Source: Flavobacterium sp. YO12
GTDB lineage: Bacteria; Bacteroidota; Bacteroidia; Flavobacteriales; Flavobacteriaceae
Assembly (NCBI RefSeq): GCF_004119495.1
Contig: NZ_NRQU01000012.1
Span: forward strand, 1 to 64,000
Direction of reading: 5' to 3'
DNA: 64,000 nucleotides
In this document: positions 8,230 through 17,277 of the stretch, piece after piece
Position numbering within the stretch: position 1 is the first letter of the stretch
Layout: every line of letters begins with the position of its first letter
Position numbers and translations under genes: made by a program
Notes under the pieces: generated by a model
What the model was told of the DNA's origin: nothing
What the model saw: the letters and a program-made list of their open reading frames with translations, nothing else
Database searches by the model: none

Positions 8230-8580
8230 CTAGCTCAAAACTTTTATAACTTCTGCTATATTTTTTTGGCTGTTGCCGATGTAAATTTTTCCGTCAATAA
8301 TAAAAACGGGACGACTTAAGAAAGTGTAGTGCTCTAAAATGTACTTTTTGAAATCGGCTTCAGTCAACGATTTGTTTTTTAAATCCATTGACTTGTACAA
8401 TTGTGCTTTTTTACTGAATAATGCTTCATAGCTTCCAGAAAGCGTATACATTTCCTCAAGTTCCGTTTCGGTAATCGGGTTTTGTCTGATGTCTTGAAAA
8501 ACTAAATTATGGTTTTCTGGTAAACTTTTAATGATTTTTCGGCAAGTGTCGCAAGAAGCTAAATAATATATTTTGTTCAT
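8230..8580 (-). CDS. ArsC/Spx-like thioredoxin-fold protein
   Basis: I choose the ATG at 8580 (MNKIYYLASCDTCRK), which gives 116 residues; the extension to 8607 lacks family similarity. The CDTC motif at about residues 10-13 corresponds to the CxxC/CxxS site of the ArsC/Spx/YffB family, and the C-terminal SRPVFIIDGKIYIG segment fits arsenate-reductase-like proteins. No ars genes are nearby, so a general thiol or regulatory role is as likely as arsenate reduction. It is divergent from the DinB gene. Confidence 0.8.
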   Translation of the reverse strand: MNKIYYLASCDTCRKIIKSLPENHNLVFQDIRQNPITETELEEMYTLSGSYEALFSKKAQLYKSMDLKNKSLTEADFKKYILEHYTFLSRPVFIIDGKIYIGNSQKNIAEVIKVLS

Positions 8581-8659
8581 TTTTTTTACAAGTTTGTTAG
8601 ACTGCAAAGAAAAATCATTTAAAACTTAAAAATGATTAATTTTATAAAAAAAAATATTT

Positions 8660-9115
8660 ATGAAATCAGTTTTTAATGTACAGAAAACCATTAGGGAAGT
8701 TATTTTGAAGATTTTAGATAATTATACATTAGAACAATTAAACAAAATTCCAGAAGGATTTAGTAATAATTTAATTTGGAATGCGGGGCATTGTTTATCT
8801 GTTCAACAAGCTTTAGTTTATAAATTGTCAGGTTTACCGGGAAATATTTCTGAAGAGTTTATGGCAAAGTATAAAAAAGGAACTAAGCCAGAAGGTGATG
8901 TTTCTCAAGATGAGGTTGATGAGATTAAAAGGCTTCTTTTGTCAACTTTAAAACAAGTTGAAAGCGATTTTGAGAAAGGTATTTTTGTTAACTACATGGA
9001 ATACAGTACAAGTATAGGTTACACTTTAAAGGATATTGAAGGTGCTTTGGATTTTAATAATTATCATGAAGGACTCCACACGGGAGTTATGATGAGTATT
9101 AAGAAGTTTGTATAA
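8660..9115 (+). CDS. DinB family protein
   Basis: The 151-residue protein has the DinB/YfiT-like four-helix fold. The putative metal triad is the histidine of the NAGHCL segment (about residue 43) and the two histidines of the YHEGLHTG segment near 136-140. DinB-like proteins include thiol-dependent S-transferases and damage-induced proteins; the substrate is unknown. It is monocistronic and ends in a strong bidirectional terminator. Confidence 0.85.
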   Translation: MKSVFNVQKTIREVILKILDNYTLEQLNKIPEGFSNNLIWNAGHCLSVQQALVYKLSGLPGNISEEFMAKYKKGTKPEGDVSQDEVDEIKRLLLSTLKQVESDFEKGIFVNYMEYSTSIGYTLKDIEGALDFNNYHEGLHTGVMMSIKKFV

Positions 9116-9121
9116 TAAAAA

Positions 9122-9148
9122 ATCCCGCTCACGGCGGGATTTTTTTAT
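9122..9148. terminator. Bidirectional terminator between DinB and RlpA genes
   Basis: AATCCCGC and GCGGGATT form a GC-rich stem around a short loop. T-runs follow on the plus strand and precede as A-runs, so it serves both convergent genes. Confidence 0.9.
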
Positions 9149-9633
9149 TCTATTATTGTTTCGATTGTAACTTTCATCGCGCCGGCACCTTTATTTTTGG
9201 TGATTTCCATAAAGGCTCGTTTTGAAAGGTCAATTTCACGAGTTTTTACGAATGGACCGCGGTCAGTGATTTTTACAATTACAAATTTTCCGTTGGCTTC
9301 ATTAGTTACTTTAACTCTTGTTCCAAAAGGAAGTTTTTTATGTGCTGCGGTATATTTACTGTTGCTGAATCTACTTCCGTCAGCTGTTTTTCTACCATTA
9401 AAACGATCTGCATAGTAGGATGCGTGAGCTGTTTTTTTGTATAGTTTTAATTTCAAGCCTTTGTCTGTAAAAACAGAGTCGGTTGGCATAGCAATTATGC
9501 TCGGTCTGTTATTCTTTACAGTGTCTTGAGTTGATTTTTGTTCAATTACTGGTTTTGTTTGGCTTATAATGTAGGTAAAGCAACTTAAAAAAGTTATTGC
9601 AAATGTGGTAAGTATGATATTTTTTTTACTCAT
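9145..9633 (-). CDS. RlpA-like septal ring lytic transglycosylase family protein
   Basis: This 162-residue exported protein has an N-terminal signal or anchor (residues 1-25, with FLSCFTY resembling a lipobox) and a DPBB/RlpA domain at about 65-162. Family features seen are HASYYADRFNGRKTADGSRF, LPFGTRVKVTN and ITDRGPFV...REIDLSKRAF. Characterised RlpA proteins cleave denuded peptidoglycan at septa, but many DPBB paralogues are untested. It lacks a SPOR domain, so septal targeting is not evident. Confidence 0.88.
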   Translation of the reverse strand: MSKKNIILTTFAITFLSCFTYIISQTKPVIEQKSTQDTVKNNRPSIIAMPTDSVFTDKGLKLKLYKKTAHASYYADRFNGRKTADGSRFSNSKYTAAHKKLPFGTRVKVTNEANGKFVIVKITDRGPFVKTREIDLSKRAFMEITKNKGAGAMKVTIETIIE

Positions 9634-9683
9634 GATTTATTTTTTTTCAGACTTGGGGGAGTTTGTACAAATAATATGCCGAG

Positions 9684-9714
9684 ATAAAAAAAGCCCTATT
9701 TTTCTAGGGCTTTA
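9684..9714 (-). terminator. Terminator of the 140-residue membrane protein gene
   Basis: On the minus strand AAAGCCCTAG pairs with TAGGGCTTT, followed by a T-run, 10 bp past the stop of the gene at 9725. Confidence 0.85.
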
Positions 9715-9724
9715 ATTGGTGTTT

Positions 9725-10147
9725 TTAGAACCAAAGGTTCCATGGAATTCTACTTAAAATAAGTAATAATCCTAATCCGTAAAATATAGCAAATGTTTTA
9801 AATTTTGCTTCGCTGTTGATTAGCTTTTTATGTTTTGACCATCCAATAGTAATTAAAACAATGGCGATAATATTGATAAGCGGATGCTCTAAAGAAGTTA
9901 ATCTAAGTTCAGCATTAGACATTTGTCCAAAAGCTGCTTTTCCTAACGGAGACACAAAATAAAGGATTAAACCAATCAACAATTGTGTATGAGTTCCGAT
10001 TAAAGCAAATAAAGAAATCTTGCGATCTTTTGCTGTAAATTCTTTTTTAGAAGAGAAGCCGATAATAGCATTTATTACTGCAATTGCTAAAAGCAATAGT
10101 GCTAAATAGGCCCAACCTGAGTGAAATTTTTGTAAAAAATGGTACAT
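9725..10147 (-). CDS. Four-transmembrane protein, cytochrome-b-like (uncharacterised)
   Basis: The 140-residue protein has four hydrophobic helices (about 11-31, 45-65, 88-103, 118-137). Histidines lie at or near membrane edges: H3, H9, H53 (in GTHTQ) and H88 (in LEHPL). Flavobacterial homologues are commonly labelled cytochrome B, and paired intramembrane histidines would suit heme ligation, but I cannot show heme binding from sequence. It is flanked by terminators on both sides and so forms its own transcription unit. Confidence 0.7.
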   Translation of the reverse strand: MYHFLQKFHSGWAYLALLLLAIAVINAIIGFSSKKEFTAKDRKISLFALIGTHTQLLIGLILYFVSPLGKAAFGQMSNAELRLTSLEHPLINIIAIVLITIGWSKHKKLINSEAKFKTFAIFYGLGLLLILSRIPWNLWF

Positions 10148-10189
10148 AAATTAAATTTTAATTGAAACAAATATAACAAAAATGGGCAA

Positions 10190-10229
10190 TAAAAAACGGC
10201 ATTAAACTTAAAAGTCAATGCCGTTTTTT
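10190..10229 (-). terminator. Terminator of the TonB receptor gene
   Basis: AAAAAACGGCATT and AATGCCGTTTTTT are perfect complements around a loop of about 13 nt, with T-runs on both strands. It lies directly after the receptor stop codon. Confidence 0.9.
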
Positions 10230-10250
10230 CTTATTTAGTTTGGTTCTTTA

Positions 10251-12914
10251 TTAGAAATTGTAGCGTAAGCTAAAGTTCCAAGTTCTTCCTAAACCAAAGT
10301 ATCCTGTGTTTGCAACGTTAATTCCTTTGTAGTTGTTTGAAGTTGGAGTTACAGCTGTAGCTGTAGTCAATTCAGACAAATAAACTTCATCAAATACATT
10401 GTTAACATTTACTCTGAATCCGATAGAATCGTGTTTTCCTTTTCCAATAAACAATTTGTATGAGATACCTGAGTCAACTAAATCGTAGCTTGGTAATTCT
10501 AAGTTGTTTTTGACAGCCCCAACATTTGAGTATAATTTGTCATAATATCTCCAGTCAGCATCGATAGAAAGGTTTTTAACGAATTCATATCTGAAACCTA
10601 AACCGTATGTTACTTGAGCACCATCTCCAACTTTTCCACCGTCAACATCTTGTTGAACTTTGTCTAAAGTAGATAAGCTTTCGTCTCTAGTTGTAGTTAC
10701 TGTATTACCTTTGTATTGCCAGTCTCCAACTGATAAGAATCCTGTTAAGTTAAGATTGTGAGTTGGTTTTGCAACGAAATCTAACTCTACACCAGTGTGA
10801 ACCTGCTCAACACCTTCGTTAGTTTTGTAAATTAAATCACCTAATTGTAAAGATGGATATTTAATAATATCAGCAGCAGTAGCAGTAGTAGATGTAGTTG
10901 TAACTCTGTCTTTCCAAGAAGTTCTGTAAGCATTAACACTTGCAGTTACTATTTTTGAAGCGAAAGTATATCCAGCTTCAAGACCAAATATTTTTTCGTT
11001 TTTAGTTAATGGGTTTACCGCATTTGTAAAGTTCAAATAGATGTTATCGTGGTAAGGTTGACGGCTGTAGTAACCAGCATTTGCATAAATTGTATGTTGT
11101 TCAGCAATTTTGTAGCTAGTTCCTCCTTTTACGTTGTAACCTACGTTGTTAACTTTTTTAGAATCTTGGTATTGTGGTAAGTAATCGAATCTATCAACTC
11201 TACTGTGAGATTGGTTTGAAAGCGATCCTTGGAAGAATGCAGAAAAGTTATCTTTTGAATATTCTAACTGGCTAAATACACCACCGTAAGAAATAGTTTC
11301 TCCGTAATCGTAATCAATTCTTTGGTCTTCTGCAATTGTGTTGAAAGTTGCAGGCCAAGGCAATGCTCTTCCAGATTCTGTAACATAGTTACTTTTCATA
11401 GTACCGCTTGGGTTACTATTACCATCTTTAAGGTTTCTTGTATCAGTCCAGCTTGACAATCCCATGAAGTCAGAAACTTGTCTGAAGTGAGTTCCTTTGT
11501 AAGTTCTTAAGTCAAGACCAACATTTAAAGCTAAATTGTCAGTAAGTTGGTTTTTTAAGTTAGATACTAAACCGTACCAAGCGTGGTTATTAACACTAGC
11601 TCTAATTACGTAAGCACCATTTGTACTTCTACCGTCAGCATTTCCTTTACCATTAATAATAGCTTGATTGCTTGCAAAGATACCGTCAAAATTTATTTGA
11701 CCTCCTGCAGCAGTAGCAGGTTTAGTACCGTAGCTTCCAGTTCCTCCACCTCTTCCCCAAGATCCGTATAATACGGTAGAAAGTTGTGTTTTGTCACTAA
11801 TATCATAATCCCAGTTTATGTTAGCAACTGGTTTGTGGTAGTAGTTTGTTCTTTCAGATTTGTATTCTCCGTTTTGAGTACCCCAGTTATTGTTGTACTT
11901 TCTTCCGTATTTTAAATAGCTGTCAATAGACTTTGTAAAGTTTTGATCGTGCCATTGTGGAGCACCAGTTAACAAGAAGTTGAAACTGTGTTTGTCATTA
12001 GCTTTATATCCAACAGAAATAAAGTAAGTTTGTCCTTCACCTTTTGTTCCGTCATTGTATCCATCACCTTGCCAGTGAGATAACATTACACTTGTTCCCC
12101 ATCCGCTTTTGCTCATACCTGTGTTGTAAGCAGCAGTAGTTTTGAAGTAATTATCATTTGCAACTCCTAAAGAAACAAAACCACCTTCATTTTTTTCAGT
12201 AGCTTTTGTAATAAAGTTTACAGTACCTCCTACAGAAGAGATTGCTAATTTTGAAGATCCTAAACCTCTTTGGATTTGTACAGCATTTGCGATATCAGAT
12301 AAACCAGACCAGTTAGACCAGTATACTTTACCGTCTTCCATACCGTTGATTGGTTGACCGTTTAATAAGAAAGCGGTGTTATCTTGAGCAAATCCACGAA
12401 CACTGATTCTTGAATCTCCGTAACCTCCAGATTGACCAGCAACATAAACAGATGGAGTGTTTACCATTGTTTGTGTAATGTCTGCAGTACCTATTTTAGC
12501 TTGAATTTCAGCAGCTTTAATAGTAGAAACTGCGATAGGAGTTTTTCTATCTTTAGCTAAATCGATAATTCCTTTACCCATTACTACAATTTCTTCTAAT
12601 TGATTAGAATCAGATTCTAAAACAATTTTTCCTAAGTTAGTTGTAGCTCCTTTAGAAACTGTGAATTTTACTGTTAAGTTGTTGTAACCTAAGTAAGTGA
12701 TGTATAATTCTCCAGCAGCTGTAGGCGAATCAATAGTAAATTTTCCATCAAAATCAGTAGATGTTGATGTTGTAGAACCTTTGATAACTACATTAGCTCC
12801 TGGTAATGAAACTATACCATCAGTAATAGTACCAGTAATTTTTCCCTGAGAGAATACAGTTGAAACTACCATAAAAAATAGTCCTGTAAGTAACCAATTT
12901 TTCATTTTCTTCAT
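10251..12914 (-). CDS. TonB-dependent outer-membrane receptor with CarboxypepD-like N-terminal domain
   Basis: This 887-residue receptor has a signal peptide (about 1-22, ending VFSQ), a carboxypeptidase-regulatory-like beta domain (about 24-110), a plug domain (about 118-240, with the conserved ISVRGFAQDNTAFLLNGQPI) and a 22-strand barrel ending in an aromatic residue (LRYNF). No SusD partner is adjacent, so it is not a typical polysaccharide-utilisation pair; a siderophore, metal or vitamin substrate is more likely but cannot be decided. The start may be either of two ATGs three codons apart. It is transcribed alone from a predicted promoter at 12941-12948. Confidence 0.92.
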   Translation of the reverse strand: MKKMKNWLLTGLFFMVVSTVFSQGKITGTITDGIVSLPGANVVIKGSTTSTSTDFDGKFTIDSPTAAGELYITYLGYNNLTVKFTVSKGATTNLGKIVLESDSNQLEEIVVMGKGIIDLAKDRKTPIAVSTIKAAEIQAKIGTADITQTMVNTPSVYVAGQSGGYGDSRISVRGFAQDNTAFLLNGQPINGMEDGKVYWSNWSGLSDIANAVQIQRGLGSSKLAISSVGGTVNFITKATEKNEGGFVSLGVANDNYFKTTAAYNTGMSKSGWGTSVMLSHWQGDGYNDGTKGEGQTYFISVGYKANDKHSFNFLLTGAPQWHDQNFTKSIDSYLKYGRKYNNNWGTQNGEYKSERTNYYHKPVANINWDYDISDKTQLSTVLYGSWGRGGGTGSYGTKPATAAGGQINFDGIFASNQAIINGKGNADGRSTNGAYVIRASVNNHAWYGLVSNLKNQLTDNLALNVGLDLRTYKGTHFRQVSDFMGLSSWTDTRNLKDGNSNPSGTMKSNYVTESGRALPWPATFNTIAEDQRIDYDYGETISYGGVFSQLEYSKDNFSAFFQGSLSNQSHSRVDRFDYLPQYQDSKKVNNVGYNVKGGTSYKIAEQHTIYANAGYYSRQPYHDNIYLNFTNAVNPLTKNEKIFGLEAGYTFASKIVTASVNAYRTSWKDRVTTTSTTATAADIIKYPSLQLGDLIYKTNEGVEQVHTGVELDFVAKPTHNLNLTGFLSVGDWQYKGNTVTTTRDESLSTLDKVQQDVDGGKVGDGAQVTYGLGFRYEFVKNLSIDADWRYYDKLYSNVGAVKNNLELPSYDLVDSGISYKLFIGKGKHDSIGFRVNVNNVFDEVYLSELTTATAVTPTSNNYKGINVANTGYFGLGRTWNFSLRYNF

Positions 12915-12940
12915 TTGTTGTTTTTGTTATTTGTTTTTGG

Positions 12941-12948
12941 CAAAATTA
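12941..12948 (-). promoter_or_regulatory. Predicted -7 box of the TonB receptor gene
   Basis: TAATTTTG on the minus strand matches TAnnTTTG exactly, 27 bp before the receptor ATG. The nearest TTG is 25 nt further up, longer than usual. The rest of the gap 12949-13169 is AT-rich; I found no gene or recognisable regulatory RNA in it. Confidence 0.45.
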
Positions 12949-13169
12949 TAACAATTAAATCAGATAGTGTTATCAAAATGTTAAGAAAAGTAAGTTTTAT
13001 AAAATTTGTTGCGTATTAAAATGATTTTTTCTTTTTTGTTTGCATAAAACAACGTTTTTTTGATTTTACATGCCTGTTTTTTGTTAAAATCGTAAGAATG
13101 TGTTGGGTTGTGTAGTGTTAAACTTGCAAATTTTTACGGTGAACTGCGGTTTTGCTGGTTGTTTATGCG

Positions 13170-13205
13170 AAAAAACGCCTTAAATTTTGTTAATTTAAGG
13201 CGTTT
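13170..13205 (-). terminator. Terminator of pgi
   Basis: AAACGCCTTAAATT and AATTTAAGGCGTTT form a 14-bp perfect stem with a TTGT/ACAA loop region and a T-run on the minus strand. It lies about 30 bp after the pgi stop. Confidence 0.9.
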
Positions 13206-13237
13206 CAGGAGGTTATAAAACTCTATTTTTTAAGGTT

Positions 13238-14881
13238 TTATTTATTCTTCAAAAAGTGGTTCAATAAAAATGTAGTTGAACTGTCGTGATTTTTTACTGT
13301 TTTAGAGTTAATTTCATCTAAAATAGAGTTTGCCAGTTGTTTTCCTAATTCAACTCCCCATTGGTCAAAGCTGAAAATATTCCAGATAACACCTTGAACA
13401 AAAATCTTATGTTCATATAAAGCAATTAATGATCCTAAGCTTTTAGGAGTTAATTTTTGAATTAAGATTGTATTGGTTGGTTTGTTTCCTGTAAAAACTT
13501 TAAATGGCAATAAGTAAGCCGCTTTTTCTGCAGGAAGTTCTTGTTTGTCAAATTCAGCTTGAACTTGTGTAGGAGTTTTTCCGTTCATTAAAGCTTCTGT
13601 TTGGGCAAAAAAGTTTGACATTAATTTATCATGATGATCTTCATTTCCGTAAAGTGGCTTTACGAATCCAATAAAATCCGTTGGGATTAATTTTGTTCCT
13701 TGGTGAATTAATTGAAAGAAAGCATGCTGCGAATTTGTTCCTGGTTCTCCCCAAATAATTGTTCCAGTTTGGTAGTTAACAGGTTTTCCGTCACGACCAA
13801 CACTTTTTCCGTTACTTTCCATAGTTGCCTGCTGTAAGTAAGGAGCTAGTTTTGATAAATATTGTGTATATGGAATCAAAGCTTCACTTTCGGCTCCAAA
13901 GAAGTTGTTGTACCAAACACTCAATAAACCTAAAATTACAGGAATGTTCTCGTCAAATTCTGTCGATTTGAAATGCTCGTCCATTTCGTTTGCACCAACT
14001 AATAATTGGTTGTAGTTATCAAAACCAATTGCTAAGGCAATACTCAAACCAACAGCACTCCATAAAGAAAATCTTCCTCCAACCCAATCCCACATTGGGA
14101 AAATATTGTCAGGATTAATTCCAAATTCTGTTACCTTTTGAATATTCGTTGAAACTGCCACGAAGTGTTTTGCAATATCTTCTTGTGAAGCTGATTTTAA
14201 AAACCATTCTTTGATAGTTTCAGAATTTGATAAAGTTTCTTGAGTGGTAAAAGTTTTAGAAACGATTAAGAAAAGTGTAGTTTCTGGGTTTAATTTTTTG
14301 ATTATCTCGTTTACGTGATCGCCGTCAACATTTGAAACGAAATGTGTTTTTAGGTGATTTTTGTAAAATTGTAAAGCTTCAACAGCCATAACAGGTCCAA
14401 GATCTGAACCTCCAATTCCAATATTTACAATATCAGTAAAAGCTTTTCCAGTAAAACCTTTTCTTTGTCCAGAAATTACTTCCTCTGTAAAGTTTTTGAT
14501 TTTGTTTTTTACTTCGTAAACTTCAGGAATTACATTTTCTCCATCAACTTTTATAACTGCCGATTCTGGAGCACGCAAAGCAGTATGTAACACAGCTCGG
14601 TTTTCAGTTTGATTAATGATTGCTCCGCCAAAATATTGTGCGATTGCATCTTTTAATCCAATAGAATTTGCTAATTCTAATAATAATGAAATAGTTTCTT
14701 GACTGATATTGTTTTTAGAATAATCAACTAAAAAGTCATTCCATTGTAAGTTAAATTTTGCAGCACGAGCATTATCTTGTTGAAATAATTCTTGTATTGT
14801 AGTTTCGTGAATTGCGTTATAGTGGTTTTGCAGATTTTTCCACGCTTCAGTCCCGGTTGGGTTTGTTGTGTTTAAAGCCAT
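13238..14881 (-). CDS. pgi: Glucose-6-phosphate isomerase
   Basis: This glycolytic enzyme interconverts glucose 6-phosphate and fructose 6-phosphate. The 547-residue length is the usual long bacterial form. Signature segments are [12 protein letters not shown], the phosphate loop [10 protein letters not shown], the PGI signature region [14 protein letters not shown] and the C-terminal [14 protein letters not shown] perfect -7 box TATTTTTG lies at 14919-14926 upstream. It is a single-gene unit with its own terminator. Confidence 0.97.
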   Translation of the reverse strand: MALNTTNPTGTEAWKNLQNHYNAIHETTIQELFQQDNARAAKFNLQWNDFLVDYSKNNISQETISLLLELANSIGLKDAIAQYFGGAIINQTENRAVLHTALRAPESAVIKVDGENVIPEVYEVKNKIKNFTEEVISGQRKGFTGKAFTDIVNIGIGGSDLGPVMAVEALQFYKNHLKTHFVSNVDGDHVNEIIKKLNPETTLFLIVSKTFTTQETLSNSETIKEWFLKSASQEDIAKHFVAVSTNIQKVTEFGINPDNIFPMWDWVGGRFSLWSAVGLSIALAIGFDNYNQLLVGANEMDEHFKSTEFDENIPVILGLLSVWYNNFFGAESEALIPYTQYLSKLAPYLQQATMESNGKSVGRDGKPVNYQTGTIIWGEPGTNSQHAFFQLIHQGTKLIPTDFIGFVKPLYGNEDHHDKLMSNFFAQTEALMNGKTPTQVQAEFDKQELPAEKAAYLLPFKVFTGNKPTNTILIQKLTPKSLGSLIALYEHKIFVQGVIWNIFSFDQWGVELGKQLANSILDEINSKTVKNHDSSTTFLLNHFLKNK

Positions 14882-14918
14882 TTGTATTTTTATTGAAGTT
14901 TAGTTTTTTTTAGAAACA

Positions 14919-14926
14919 CAAAAATA
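14919..14926 (-). promoter_or_regulatory. Predicted -7 box of pgi
   Basis: TATTTTTG on the minus strand matches TAnnTTTG, 38 bp upstream of the pgi ATG. No TTG is found at the expected distance, so this is a weak call. Confidence 0.35.
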
Positions 14927-15005
14927 CTGAAATAACTTTTAAAAGGGTAGTGGTTCGGGATTATATAACAAATAGTTACGAAAACGATTTATGAGATTAG
15001 TGCTT

Positions 15006-15338
15006 TTAATTTTTAATTTTTGCCGTTATTATGACTGCGCCATCATTTTCTTTTTCGTTATATATTATACGACTGCTATTCTTGTTTAAAAAATCCAAAT
15101 TTATGATCTCTGATTTTTTCAACGGTAATAAAATGGTGTCTTGCTGTTTGTTGTATTTAAATGGAATTCCGTTTATTACGATTAGAGGAGATTCATCAAT
15201 TTGATCATTTTTAAAAGCATTATTGATTAATTCTGATGCGTAATATTTGTTTTCATTTGTGTCCTTTAAAATGAAAATCTTTGGATTGGAACATCCGAGT
15301 ATTATTGTCGACGAGAATGCAAATAGTATTCTTTTCAT
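15006..15338 (-). CDS. Small lipoprotein of unknown function
   Basis: The 110-residue product has a lipoprotein signal with lipobox ILGC (C16). The mature part carries IVINGIPFKYN followed by a short hydrophilic C-terminus ending in AVIITAKIKN. The pattern of an INGIP-like segment and a final VIxITAK strand resembles the TonB/plug-like beta motif in many Bacteroidota proteins, but I do not recognise the family. It stands alone upstream of pgi. Confidence 0.6.
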   Translation of the reverse strand: MKRILFAFSSTIILGCSNPKIFILKDTNENKYYASELINNAFKNDQIDESPLIVINGIPFKYNKQQDTILLPLKKSEIINLDFLNKNSSRIIYNEKENDGAVIITAKIKN

Positions 15339-15386
15339 TAATTAATCTTGTGATTTGATAAAAAGAGATGTTTTTGAATTAAAGTT

Positions 15387-16007
15387 TTACCAAATCTTCC
15401 ACCAAGGTTTTTTGTTAATAGTAATAGTTTTCTCGGCGGTATTAATTTCTATTCTTTTTAAAGGTTCTGTTTTAATCTTAGAATCATCAAAGAATAATTC
15501 GCCATTGTCGCTCATTCCAATTGGAGACTTTGTTCTTTCTTTCCAGTTTTCGGTTTGTAATTCAGGAATTAAAGGTGAATTGATTTTGGTGCTGAATTTT
15601 TTTCTTGCCTTTTCGATAATTTGTTCTTCAAGATTTGATGAAGAATTTTTAAAAAGTGAAATTGAAGTATCAGGAATATTTAAAAGAAAAACCTGTGTTT
15701 TGTCATCGATTTTCTGAATGTCCAAAACTTTAAAATAAGCAATCGAATCTAGTAGAAAATGTCCGATTTTTGCTGAATCAGGATTGAATTTTGATAAATC
15801 TTTAGGATGAGCGCTGGCAATTAAATATCTAAAATTTCCAAAAAGACCACCGCCAATTGAAGTCATATCAGTAAAACCTTTTTCTTGAATGATCTGTCCG
15901 ATCTTGTAATTCGAAATTAAGTTCTCGGGTAAATTTGTATCTCTGTAAAACAGTTTTAAACCTGAAAAAGTTTCATTGTAAATTGCTTTAATCCGAGCGT
16001 TTTTCAT
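15387..16007 (-). CDS. Conserved-looking cytoplasmic protein of unknown function
   Basis: The 206-residue protein has no signal peptide or membrane segment. A DMTSIGGGLFGNFRYLIASAH segment near 48-68 is Gly-rich, and the C-terminus ends KKPWWKIW. I recognise no family. It follows the M23 peptidase by 18 bp and so is probably the last gene of the DUF3108 / dioxygenase / M23 transcript, where a role linked to those genes is possible but unproven. Confidence 0.6.
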   Translation of the reverse strand: MKNARIKAIYNETFSGLKLFYRDTNLPENLISNYKIGQIIQEKGFTDMTSIGGGLFGNFRYLIASAHPKDLSKFNPDSAKIGHFLLDSIAYFKVLDIQKIDDKTQVFLLNIPDTSISLFKNSSSNLEEQIIEKARKKFSTKINSPLIPELQTENWKERTKSPIGMSDNGELFFDDSKIKTEPLKRIEINTAEKTITINKKPWWKIW

Positions 16008-16025
16008 ATTTGCTATTTGATAGAT

Positions 16026-17246
16026 TTACAAATTCCCAATACTGTCCAATTCTCTTTTCAAAGGTTCGATTTGTTTCATGAAACGCGTTCTGTCATTTCC
16101 AGTCAAAGATTCGCCAGTTGGCAGATTAAGTCGAAGTGCATCTACCTGAACGCCATTCTTCCAGAATCGGTAACAAACGTGAGGTCCAGTTGCAAGTCCT
16201 GTACTTCCTACTAATCCAATGGTTTGTCCTTGTGTAACACGCTGTCCGCGTCGAACTAAAATTCGCGACATGTGTAGGTATTGAGTAGAGTAGGTTCCGT
16301 TGTGTTTTACTTTTACAAAGTTTCCATTTCCTGCAGTATATCCTGTCGCTTCGACAACTCCTGATGCAGTTGTTGAAATTGGAGTTCCAGTTGGCGCTGC
16401 ATAATCTGTTCCTTTATGTGCTTTCCAAGTATGTTGTACAGGATGGAATCTATTCGCAGTAAAGCGAGAAGTGATTCGGCTGAATTTGATTGGTGTTTTT
16501 AAGAAAAAGTTTTTTAACGTTTTTCCCTCGTCATCATAATATTCAATTTTTCCTGAAGTGGTATCTCTTTCAAATGGAAATGCATAAACGATTTTGCCTT
16601 TATATTCAAAAAAAGCAGCTTCTAGTTCTTCGACACCATCATAAGTTTTGCCATTGATAAAACGTTCTGTGAAAATTAGTCCGTAACGATCTCCTTTTTT
16701 TAGTTTAAAGAAGTCAATAGACCAAGAGAACACTTTTGTAATTCTGCTGGCAAGTGCAGTTTCTACACTCTCATTTCCAAGAGTTTCAGATAAAGAGCTT
16801 TTTAAAACACCACCAATAATTTTACGTTTTAAAGTAACGGGTTTTACTTTTTTATATGCTTTTGCGATACTGTCTCTTAAGTCAATTACATAATAAGACA
16901 ATGCATCCGGCTGGTAGATAAATACTTGTAATTTGTTCGTTTTGTTTTTAGCTCTAAGTAAGGTAAAGGGTTTGTTGTAGCGAATTGACCTTACATTAAA
17001 AGAATCTTTTACTTGTTCGACAATATTGTGAACTTGTTTGTCGCCAATATTTTGGCCTTGAATTATTGAACCAAAAGAATCTCCTTTTTCGATAGTGTCA
17101 TTAACAACATTGAAGTCAGCATAATTAAAACCAAATTCTACTTTTTTAGTTTTTGGTTTAATAGTTTTTGTTTCAACCTTTTCGGCGGTTTTATTGCATG
17201 AAAATATTGAAAATAATACTATTATAATTACGAATGCTTTTTTCAA
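16026..17246 (-). CDS. M23 family metallopeptidase lipoprotein with a Cys-substituted HxH motif
   Basis: The 406-residue envelope protein begins at a TTG codon giving a lipoprotein signal (MKKAFVIIIVLFSIFSC); no ATG sits nearby. An OapA/LysM-like N-terminal region (about 40-130) precedes a LytM/M23 domain (about 270-375). The first motif is HKGTD (HxxxD), then YLHMS, and the last reads GPHVC, with H356 and C358 where M23 enzymes have H-x-H. The second His of HxH normally binds zinc, so Cys358 is either an alternative ligand or marks an inactive factor. It probably acts on peptidoglycan cross-links or regulates such an enzyme. Confidence 0.88.
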   Translation of the reverse strand: MKKAFVIIIVLFSIFSCNKTAEKVETKTIKPKTKKVEFGFNYADFNVVNDTIEKGDSFGSIIQGQNIGDKQVHNIVEQVKDSFNVRSIRYNKPFTLLRAKNKTNKLQVFIYQPDALSYYVIDLRDSIAKAYKKVKPVTLKRKIIGGVLKSSLSETLGNESVETALASRITKVFSWSIDFFKLKKGDRYGLIFTERFINGKTYDGVEELEAAFFEYKGKIVYAFPFERDTTSGKIEYYDDEGKTLKNFFLKTPIKFSRITSRFTANRFHPVQHTWKAHKGTDYAAPTGTPISTTASGVVEATGYTAGNGNFVKVKHNGTYSTQYLHMSRILVRRGQRVTQGQTIGLVGSTGLATGPHVCYRFWKNGVQVDALRLNLPTGESLTGNDRTRFMKQIEPLKRELDSIGNL

Positions 17247-17277
17247 ACTTTTAATTTTTTTGGGAAACTAAAGTAGT

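Noticed and set aside
12941..12976. A recurring 25-nt spacing between TTG and the TAnnTTTG box (TonB gene, small RNA, trans-sulfuration gene)
   Set aside because: TTG is common in this AT-rich DNA, so finding one within a wide search range is expected by chance; I treat only 19-21-nt pairs as supportive.
12949..13169. Possible riboswitch in the long region upstream of the TonB receptor
   Set aside because: Such receptors can carry cobalamin or other riboswitches, but the predicted promoter lies downstream of this stretch and I see no B12-box-like or other recognisable conserved core.
15355..15717. 120-residue plus-strand ORF with a hydrophobic N-terminus
   Set aside because: It lies antisense inside the unknown gene at 15387-16007, has no family features, and the minus-strand frame has operon context.
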